This document shows positions 1-5,491 of a DNA stretch of 6,553 nt, in pieces; the stretch's first letter is position 1, and each line of letters begins with the position of its first letter. The DNA lies in assembly GCA_002304995.1 (NCBI GenBank), contig DBPV01000133.1, forward strand, positions 3,730-10,282. The letters run 5' to 3'. Made by a program: the position numbers and the translations under genes. The notes under the pieces are model-generated. The model had not been told where the DNA came from. It was given only the letters and a program-made list of their open reading frames with translations, and made no database searches. Source of the DNA: Syntrophaceae bacterium UBA1411. Lineage in GTDB: Bacteria > Desulfobacterota > Syntrophia > Syntrophales > Smithellaceae.

Positions 1-751
1 CCGGCGCGAGGCAGGGGAAAGCCACGTCAAAGGCGTCGCCGCTCTCTACGAGATCCATTTCGCCGACAAACTCAAACAGCTGAAAAAAAACATCGCGCTT
101 GCCGGAAAGCTCAAAGAGCAGGCGGCAACCATCGGTCCGCCCCGCGCGCTGGAGCAGTCTGTGCTGACGCGGATAAAAAAGGATTTGTTTGAAAAATCCT
201 GGCGGGACGGCAAAGCGTTTCTGGATCATGCCGCAGCCGTTCAGTCCGAAATTCTGCCCTGCGGCCAGCAGATGCTTGCCGCGGTCACACCGGTGATTAT
301 AAGCTTTTCCCAGACGTTTGACGCGCTGCAAAAGCTTTTGCAGAAAAACAGAAGCAATGCGCCGGTCGTCCGGTTTCTCAAAAGCACGGCGGCCCAACTG
401 CACGAACTGGTCCCCCCGCAGTTTCCAGAGCGCTACGACCGCGACCGCCTCAGCCACCTGCCGCGCTATCTGAAAGGACTCGCGATCCGCGCCGAACGCG
501 GCAGCCTGAATCTGTCCGCCACAGAGCTGAAATTAAAAGACGCGGCCGTCTACGCCGGACGCCACCGGGATATTCTGCAGCGCCTGCCCGCCGACGCCTC
601 CGCAGAAAAAAGAAGCAAAACCGAGGCGCTTTTCTGGATGATCGAGGAATACAAGGTTTCGCTCTTCGCGCAGGAGCTCAAAACCCCCTACCCTGTTTCT
701 CCCAAGCGGCTCGATCAGATGATCCGGGACATTGAAAAGATCCTTTATTAG
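1..751 (+). CDS. hrpA: ATP-dependent RNA helicase HrpA, C-terminal part (5' end outside window)
   Basis: This is the last 249 codons of a larger gene; the reading frame is open from base 2 and ends at TAG 749-751. The visible part matches the C-terminal domain (DUF3418) of the DEAH-box helicase HrpA. The family signatures are a motif LPRYLKGLAIRAER at about residues 153-166 of the visible part and a closing segment SLFAQELKTPYPVS at about 220-233, close to the C-terminus as in full HrpA proteins. The helicase core with its Walker motifs, which unwinds RNA with ATP, would lie upstream and is not seen. HrpA is a cytosolic helicase; in E. coli it is linked to rescue of stalled ribosomes and mRNA processing, which is family knowledge only. 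A GTG at 161 is not a credible start because homology continues upstream of it. The gene is followed by a separate promoter, so it probably ends its transcription unit here. Confidence 0.88.
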   Translation, partial: RREAGESHVKGVAALYEIHFADKLKQLKKNIALAGKLKEQAATIGPPRALEQSVLTRIKKDLFEKSWRDGKAFLDHAAAVQSEILPCGQQMLAAVTPVIISFSQTFDALQKLLQKNRSNAPVVRFLKSTAAQLHELVPPQFPERYDRDRLSHLPRYLKGLAIRAERGSLNLSATELKLKDAAVYAGRHRDILQRLPADASAEKRSKTEALFWMIEEYKVSLFAQELKTPYPVSPKRLDQMIRDIEKILY

Positions 752-799
752 GTTTTTTCCCGGACACACCCGCAAACCGTGATCACCGTCACAATTTGC

Positions 800-828
800 T
801 TGACTTGTCGGCAGTGATTCACTAGAGT
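800..828 (+). promoter_or_regulatory. Sigma-70-type promoter of the PAS-kinase-receiver gene
   Basis: A -35 box TTGACT (800-805) and a -10 box TAGAGT (823-828) are separated by exactly 17 bp. The -35 matches five of six consensus bases and the -10 matches four of six. Transcription would start near 835, giving a leader of about 80 nt before the ATG at 918. An 8-bp palindrome GTGATCAC (779-786) lies just upstream of the -35 and could bind an activator or repressor, but nothing else supports that. It is the only promoter-like pair I could see in the gap between hrpA and the next gene. Confidence 0.6.
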
Positions 829-859
829 ATTTTAAACGTAATGCATATCCAGGCCGGAC

Positions 860-894
860 ATTCTCATCCTTTACAGGCGCAGTTTATTGAGAAT
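860..894 (+). repeat. Inverted repeat in the leader of the kinase gene
   Basis: ATTCTCA (860-866) pairs perfectly with TGAGAAT (888-894) around a 21-nt loop. It falls inside the predicted untranslated leader, 23 nt before the start codon. It could be a weak RNA hairpin or a protein-binding site. The stem is short and AT-rich, so chance is a real alternative. Confidence 0.25.
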
Positions 895-917
895 TTCATC
901 GTCGGGGCCAGTATACC

Positions 918-2444
918 ATGGAACGGTATTTAAAAAAGTATCAAAAAGACTCCTTCGAAAGCATCATTGAGATGATTCCCTTCGGCTTGCTGCTCGTGGG
1001 CGGCGAGCACGATATCGAATATTACAATCGCCAATTCGCCGAAATTTTCGGCTACGACCACCGCAAAATTTCCAGCCTCTCCGGATGGCTGACGGCGGCC
1101 TTCCCCCAAAGCGACTACCGCCGCCAGGTACGCGGCATTTTGTTTTACGAACTTCCGTACACGCAGACGGACGGCAAAAGAACCTATACGGCAACGGTTG
1201 CCGCCGGCGCCAGCGGGGAAAAGATCGTCCAGTTCACCGCGATGGAGCCGGACAACGGCAAAATTCTCCTGATCTGCGAAGACGTCACCCAGGAAAGAAA
1301 ACTTTCCGCACAGCTTCAGCACGCGCAAAAGCTCGAAGCGATCGGATTGATCGCCGGCGGCGTGGCCCATGAAATCAACAATATCCTGACGGGCATCCAG
1401 GGCTACACGTCGCTCATGCTGATGGATATGGATCCCTCGCATCCGCACTACGCTAAATTGCAGGCCGTTGAAGCGCAGATCAACAGCGGCTCCGATTTGA
1501 TCGAACAGCTGCTGCAGCGCTCGCGGGGAGAACGGTTTGACTTCAAGGCCGTCGCACTCAACGATTTTCTCGCGGACCTGGCGGGTTCATTCAGACAGAC
1601 GCACAGCGATATCGACCTCAGAGAGCAGTATGCCACGCATATCTGGGCGGTTGAGTCGGACGTCTCGCGGCTGGAGCAGGCGTTTCAGGACATCCTGACC
1701 AATGCCGTCATTCTCGCGAAGGACAATTGCGTCCTCACCCTCAAAACCGAGAACTTTCTGCTGGATAAACCTCTGGTCTCGCTGAACGACATCAAATCCG
1801 GCCCCTACGTCCGGGTTTCTCTGGCTCTGCCCGGGACGCGGATCGACGATTTAACCCGGAAACGGCTGCTCGGCCCGGCCGCCGCACCGGGAAGCGGCAG
1901 CCTGCAGGCGGAGCCGGCGCTTTCCTTCGCACACGGCGTCATTCAAGGCCATGGAGGAACGATCACCATCGAAAGCGATGTTTTCCGGGGCACGACCTAC
2001 TGTGTTTACCTCCCCGCGTCCTCCAAAACGCCCCACAAGAAAAAACAGCCGCTTTCCGTCCTGAAAAACCCGACGGGACAGGAAACCATTTTGCTCGTCG
2101 ATGATGAAAAGGTTATCACAGAAGTGGCCGCGTCCATGCTGACGTCTCTGGGCTACGAGGTGCTGATCGCCTCCACCGGTGAAGAAGCAGTCTCGGTTTA
2201 CCAGGAACACCAAAGCCGCATCGATCTGGTCATCATGGACATCGTCATGCCCGGCATGGGCGGCGGCGAGGCGATTGATCTGATCCGCGCCATCAATCCG
2301 TCCGCAAAAGTGATGCTGTGCTCAGGCTACAGCCTCGACGGCGCCGTCGAGGCCATCATGAAAAAAGGCGTGCAGATCTTTTTGAAAAAGCCCTTCAAGC
2401 TCAAGGATTTCTGCCAGAAGATCCGCGACGCGCTGGACGGCTGA
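918..2444 (+). CDS. PAS - histidine kinase - receiver hybrid protein with degenerate ATPase domain
   Basis: A 508-residue soluble signalling protein without signal peptide or membrane helices. An N-terminal PAS domain (about 12-125; motifs NRQFAEIFGYD and FPQSDYRRQV) would sense a cytosolic ligand or redox cue. The dimerisation and phospho-acceptor helix follows (about 137-205) with H151 in GGVAHEINN. The catalytic domain (about 210-366) is unusual. N262 of the N box and the final GTTYCVYLP strand are present. The G1 box, normally DxGxG, reads LPGTR; the F box reads LLGPAAAPG; the G2 box, normally GxGLGL, is lost. A complete receiver domain (about 389-507) has acidic pair D395/D396, phospho-acceptor D441 in VIMDIVMPGM, S469 and K491. 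It is therefore probably unable to bind ATP normally and may pass or receive phosphate from partner proteins. The start at ATG 918 is the only possible one: an in-frame stop lies at 888-890 and the PAS fold begins soon after residue 12. The ribosome-binding site is weak. No DNA-binding output domain is present. Its 3' end overlaps the opposing aminotransferase gene. Confidence 0.9.
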   Translation: MERYLKKYQKDSFESIIEMIPFGLLLVGGEHDIEYYNRQFAEIFGYDHRKISSLSGWLTAAFPQSDYRRQVRGILFYELPYTQTDGKRTYTATVAAGASGEKIVQFTAMEPDNGKILLICEDVTQERKLSAQLQHAQKLEAIGLIAGGVAHEINNILTGIQGYTSLMLMDMDPSHPHYAKLQAVEAQINSGSDLIEQLLQRSRGERFDFKAVALNDFLADLAGSFRQTHSDIDLREQYATHIWAVESDVSRLEQAFQDILTNAVILAKDNCVLTLKTENFLLDKPLVSLNDIKSGPYVRVSLALPGTRIDDLTRKRLLGPAAAPGSGSLQAEPALSFAHGVIQGHGGTITIESDVFRGTTYCVYLPASSKTPHKKKQPLSVLKNPTGQETILLVDDEKVITEVAASMLTSLGYEVLIASTGEEAVSVYQEHQSRIDLVIMDIVMPGMGGGEAIDLIRAINPSAKVMLCSGYSLDGAVEAIMKKGVQIFLKKPFKLKDFCQKIRDALDG

Positions 2445-3633
2445 TCTTTTGGGGCCGGAAGTCCTGAATCGCCCTGGCAAATCCCTCCAGAGCATTGGCG
2501 ATGGTTGAATCCTCCACGCAAAAAGCGATGCGGAAATAACCGGGGCAGCCGAATCCGCTGCCCGGCACCACCAGAATATTTTCCTGCAGGAGCCGGTGAA
2601 CGAAGGCCGCATCGTCCGGAATCGGACTTTTCACGAACAGGTAAAAAGCCCCCTGGGGTTTGGCGAATTCATAGCCGGCCGCAGCCAGCCCCCGGCAGAG
2701 GAGATCCCGCTTTTTCTGATAGATTTTGACGTCGACCGTAACGTGCTGGAGATGGGTCACAATCCGCTGCATCAGAGCCGGCGCATTCACAAATCCCAGA
2801 ATCCGCGTGCACAGAATGAGGGCGGCCATCAGGTCGTCCGCTTCGTGGATTCGCGGATGGACGGCGATATAACCGATTCGTTCGCCGGGCAGCGACAGCG
2901 TCTTGGAGTAGGAATAGGCGATGATGCTGTTGGAGTAAGCTTTCAGGATACTGGGAACCTTCACGCCGTCAAAAACGATTTCCGAATAGGGTTCGTCTGC
3001 AACGAGGTAGATCGGTCTTTTGCGTTCCCGCCCCTTCTTTCTGAACAGGCGCGCGAGATCCGTGATGCTCTTTTGACTGTACACCTTGCCGGTGGGATTG
3101 TTGGGCGAATTGATGATGACGGCCTTCGTCTTCCGGGTAATGGCCCGGCCGATGGCGGCGATGTCCGGAGAAAAATCCGGCCGCGTGGGAACGTATTTCA
3201 CAACGCCGTCGTAATTTTCGATGTAAAACGGATACTCCACGAAAAAGGGCGTGAGGATGATGACTTCGTCGCCCGGATCGAGCAGCGCTTTCAGAATGAC
3301 GTTGAGCGCGCCGCCCGCGCCGCAGGACATGACGATGTGATCGGCCGTCATTTTCAAGCCGGTCGTCTGGCTGATTTTCCGGGCCACCGCCAGGCGCGTT
3401 TCCGGATAGCCCGCGTTCGGCGTATAACCGTGCTTGAGTTTGATTTCCTGATCGGCGACTTTGATCAGCTCCCTTTTAAACGCTTCGGGATGATCGACGT
3501 TGGGATTGCCCAGGCTGAAGTCATAGACCTTGTCATCGCCGTGTTTCTTTTTAAGGGTGATCCCCTCCTCAAACATTTTCCGGATCATGGAGGACCCGGA
3601 AAGAGACGCTTTGATTTTCTTCGAAATACTCAT
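2401..3633 (-). CDS. Class I/II pyridoxal-phosphate-dependent aminotransferase
   Basis: A 410-residue fold-type I aminotransferase of the aspartate-aminotransferase superfamily, cytosolic, moving an amino group between an amino acid and a 2-oxo acid through PLP. Visible active-site elements, numbered from ATG 3633, are N179 in SPNNPTG, D213 and Y216 in VADEPYSE, the Schiff-base lysine K244 in SYSKTLSLPGERIGY with phosphate-binding R252, and substrate-carboxylate R368 in GYFRIAFC. The N-terminus (SSMIRKMFEEG, then DFSLGNPN) resembles a bacterial subfamily usually annotated simply as aspartate/aromatic-type aminotransferase; substrate cannot be read from sequence. A GTG start at 3648 would add five residues, but ATG 3633 has a Shine-Dalgarno TGAGGA eight bases upstream and is preferred. 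It is the last gene of the leftward operon, 31 bp after the phosphatase. The final residues, a basic tail rich in R, S and G, are encoded opposite the end of the kinase gene. Confidence 0.9.
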   Translation of the reverse strand: MSISKKIKASLSGSSMIRKMFEEGITLKKKHGDDKVYDFSLGNPNVDHPEAFKRELIKVADQEIKLKHGYTPNAGYPETRLAVARKISQTTGLKMTADHIVMSCGAGGALNVILKALLDPGDEVIILTPFFVEYPFYIENYDGVVKYVPTRPDFSPDIAAIGRAITRKTKAVIINSPNNPTGKVYSQKSITDLARLFRKKGRERKRPIYLVADEPYSEIVFDGVKVPSILKAYSNSIIAYSYSKTLSLPGERIGYIAVHPRIHEADDLMAALILCTRILGFVNAPALMQRIVTHLQHVTVDVKIYQKKRDLLCRGLAAAGYEFAKPQGAFYLFVKSPIPDDAAFVHRLLQENILVVPGSGFGCPGYFRIAFCVEDSTIANALEGFARAIQDFRPQKISRPARRGSSGRNP

Positions 3634-3641
3634 ATCCTCAT

Positions 3642-3647
3642 TCCTCA
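3642..3647 (-). promoter_or_regulatory. Ribosome-binding site that sets the aminotransferase start
   Basis: TGAGGA on the minus strand (3647 to 3642) sits eight bases before ATG 3633. It overlaps the alternative GTG codon at 3648-3646, which has no such site of its own. This favours the ATG. Confidence 0.6.
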
Positions 3648-3664
3648 CCGGCCGTCTGCGGCCG

Positions 3665-4327
3665 TCAGAAGGTCTCCTTCAGGTATTCGACAATCGCCCG
3701 GAAATCCGTGAACGGGCGGTAAGGCGTTGTTCCCTCTTCCTCGCACCTGGCCAAAAGCACGTCCTTGGCAAACACCAGATCCGCCTCGCGCGACGGGCAG
3801 ATGTCGGAATAACCGTCGCCGATGTAGATGATGCGCTCGTACATCAGGCGGTGGTCGTTTAAAATTTTGTTTTTACAGGTTCCGCAGCGTCCGCACAGGG
3901 CGTTGGCTTCGGGAAAATCAAACGACAGAGAGTTGTTCTCTCCGAACACGACGGCGTTGGAAAAAAATGCAATTTCCCCCAGGCGGTGTTTCTCCAGAAT
4001 CGCGCGGATGTAAAAGTCCAGGCCGTCGGAAACGATTTTAACATCCACGCCTTTCTTCTTCGCCAGACGGTAAAAGCGCGCGAAGTAGGGATCGATCCGG
4101 CCCTGCTTGAGCACAAAGTCGGCCAGACGTCCGGGCGTGGCCTCCACCATCGGCGCAATGAGGCGGTAAGCCGCCAGCGAACCGATGCGGCCGCGCATGG
4201 TCTCGCGGTCGATGTCGTTCCACCGCTTTCCGGTGAAGTGGCTCAAAACCCGGTTGCCCACATCCACCGTGCAAATCGTGCCGTCGAAATCGCTGATGAC
4301 CAGGGCCTTTTTCTGTTTTCGCACCAT
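3665..4327 (-). CDS. HAD-superfamily phosphatase, MtnX/SerB-like (subfamily IB)
   Basis: A 220-residue cytosolic phosphatase that would hydrolyse a small phosphorylated metabolite through a phospho-aspartate intermediate. HAD motif I is ISDFDGT, with nucleophile D13 and acid/base D15. Motif II is IVSDG with S100. Motif III is GDGYSD with D171 and D175 for Mg2+. The helical cap lies between motifs I and II (about 20-85), as in class C1 HAD enzymes. A cysteine cluster C145-x2-C148-x2-CK (C151, K152) resembles that of MtnX-like proteins, which dephosphorylate 2-hydroxy-3-keto-5-methylthiopentenyl-1-phosphate in methionine salvage. Phosphoserine or another phosphomonoester is also possible, so no symbol is given. 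It starts 15 bp after the stop of the membrane-protein gene with no clear Shine-Dalgarno, suggesting translational coupling, and is followed after 31 bp by the aminotransferase. Confidence 0.82.
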   Translation of the reverse strand: MVRKQKKALVISDFDGTICTVDVGNRVLSHFTGKRWNDIDRETMRGRIGSLAAYRLIAPMVEATPGRLADFVLKQGRIDPYFARFYRLAKKKGVDVKIVSDGLDFYIRAILEKHRLGEIAFFSNAVVFGENNSLSFDFPEANALCGRCGTCKNKILNDHRLMYERIIYIGDGYSDICPSREADLVFAKDVLLARCEEEGTTPYRPFTDFRAIVEYLKETF

Positions 4328-4342
4328 GATCGGGAAGCGCGG

Positions 4343-4654
4343 CTAGTGTTTGCGGCGTTTGATCAGAACATAAAGGCCCAGCAGCACCAAAACCACCGGC
4401 AGAATGTACTGTGAATATTTGTAAAGGTCAAAGCCGTAAAACTCGATGACCAGGAAAATCACGCCGACCGTGGCAATGAACCAGCCTTCAACGGCCCGGA
4501 AACGATAAATCAAAGTGCTGATGCCGATGACGATCAAAAGAATCGGCCAGGTCTGACCGAAGCTGTAGCTGGTCGTCTTGCTGACGAAGATCAACACGCC
4601 CAGAGTAATCAAAATCAGTCCGCCGGTGATCACGTTGCGCTTTTCGTTTGGCAT
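4343..4654 (-). CDS. Small four-helix membrane protein, LiaF/DUF5668-like transmembrane repeat
   Basis: A 103-residue integral membrane protein with four hydrophobic helices at about 8-25, 35-51, 56-73 and 82-98, and a basic C-terminal end (KRRKH). The two halves are similar: each is a glycine-containing helix (GGLILITLGVLIF; GWFIATVGVIFLV), a short polar loop, then a helix opening with a proline motif (WPILLIVIGISTL; LPVVLVLLGLYVL). This is the pattern of the transmembrane part of LiaI/LiaF-type and DUF5668 proteins, which in Firmicutes belong to cell-envelope stress sensing; here no soluble domain is attached. The ATG at 4654 has a Shine-Dalgarno AAGGAG nine bases upstream. It lies between slipin and the phosphatase, so a role in membrane homeostasis with NfeD and slipin is plausible but is inference. 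Confidence 0.8.
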   Translation of the reverse strand: MPNEKRNVITGGLILITLGVLIFVSKTTSYSFGQTWPILLIVIGISTLIYRFRAVEGWFIATVGVIFLVIEFYGFDLYKYSQYILPVVLVLLGLYVLIKRRKH

Positions 4655-4704
4655 GGGATTCTTCTCCTTAGCTGAAATTATTTTATCGGCACAACAGCTG
4701 CTGC

Positions 4705-5469
4705 TTATGCCTTTTCCGCCAGTTTCATGAAGGGCTTGAATAAATCGATCGGAATCGGAAACACCGTGGTGGAATTGTTTTCCGCCGCAATCTGATTCAG
4801 GGTCTGCAGATAGCGCAGCTGCAGCGACATGGGCTGCGTCTCCATCAGGGCGGCTGCTTCAATCAGCTTCTGCGCCGCCTGGAATTCACCTTCCGCGGCG
4901 ATGATCTTTGCCCGTCGTTCTCGCTCGGCTTCCGCCTGCTTGGCCATCGCGCGCTTCATCTCTTCCGGCAGATCAATGTGCTTGACTTCCACGAGCGATA
5001 TTTTGATGCCCCAGGGGTCGGTGCTGCGGTCGAGAATTTCCTGCAGCTGCAGATTGATTTTTTCGCGCTCCGAAAGAATTTCATCGAGTTCCACCTGACC
5101 GCAGACGCTTCGCAGCGTCGTCTGCGCCAGCTGCGACGTGGCAAAGAGAAAATTTTCCACATTGACAACGGCGGCGTTCGCGTCCAGCACCCGGAAGTAT
5201 ACGACGGCGTTGACCTTGATCGAAACGTTGTCCTTGGTGATAACGTCCTGCGGCGGAACGTCCATCGTGATCGTCCGCATGTCGATCCGGACGATTTTAT
5301 CGATGCCGGGAATGATGATGATCAGTCCGGGCCCCTTGACGTCGCGGATCCGTCCCAGACGGAAGATCACCGCCCGTTCGTATTCGTTCAGAATTTTAAT
5401 GGCCGACGCCAGAAACATGACGACCAGAACAACGACCACCAAAAGGGGTATCGGTAATGAACCCAGCAT
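4705..5469 (-). CDS. Slipin, stomatin-like SPFH/band 7 membrane protein
   Basis: A 254-residue SPFH protein of the bacterial/archaeal slipin (p-stomatin) type. One N-terminal membrane helix (about 6-24) is followed by the SPFH domain (about 27-195), with conserved stretches ERAVIFRLGR, GPGLIIIIPGID, RTITMDVPPQDVITKDNV and DPWGIKISLVEVKHIDLPE. An Ala/Glu/Arg-rich coiled coil (about 170-212) serves in oligomerisation, and a hydrophobic C-terminal patch STTVFPIPIDL lies at 233-243. Such proteins form large rings or cages that organise membrane microdomains. In Pyrococcus the orthologue PH1511 is cleaved near its C-terminal hydrophobic region by the NfeD protease PH1510, and the same neighbouring gene pair is present here, 22 bp apart. 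Length is normal for the family. The start at ATG 5469 is backed by a very strong Shine-Dalgarno AAGGAGG (5477-5483) with seven-base spacing. Confidence 0.93.
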   Translation of the reverse strand: MLGSLPIPLLVVVVLVVMFLASAIKILNEYERAVIFRLGRIRDVKGPGLIIIIPGIDKIVRIDMRTITMDVPPQDVITKDNVSIKVNAVVYFRVLDANAAVVNVENFLFATSQLAQTTLRSVCGQVELDEILSEREKINLQLQEILDRSTDPWGIKISLVEVKHIDLPEEMKRAMAKQAEAERERRAKIIAAEGEFQAAQKLIEAAALMETQPMSLQLRYLQTLNQIAAENNSTTVFPIPIDLFKPFMKLAEKA

Positions 5470-5491
5470 AGTCTTTCCTCCTTGATCTATC

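Noticed and set aside
723..764. Inverted repeat TCCGGGA / TCCCGGA spanning the end of hrpA, with a T-run nearby, as a terminator
   Set aside because: The loop is 28 nt, the T-run lies inside the loop rather than after the stem, and the inner hairpin (AAAG/CTTT) is too weak for an intrinsic terminator.
779..786. Palindrome GTGATCAC as an operator or CRP-like site
   Set aside because: Eight bases alone are expected by chance, and the flanks do not extend the symmetry.
930..1448. Open frame on the minus strand opposite the PAS domain
   Set aside because: It is the complement of a clear PAS and kinase coding region, with composition typical of a shadow frame.
2596..3711. Long open frame on the plus strand (371 codons) opposite the aminotransferase
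   Set aside because: It lies antisense to a gene with full active-site motifs; its translation is low in complexity, rich in R, D and G, and shows no domain. It is a by-product of GC-rich codon use.
4655..4704. Internal promoter or hairpin in the 50-bp gap between slipin and the small membrane gene
   Set aside because: TTGTGC and TAAAAT are spaced far too closely for a promoter, and the AGCTG/CAGCT pairing is only five bases. Only the ribosome-binding site is supported.
4978..5457. Open frame on the plus strand opposite slipin
   Set aside because: It is antisense to a well-conserved SPFH gene, with no recognisable motif and no ribosome-binding site.
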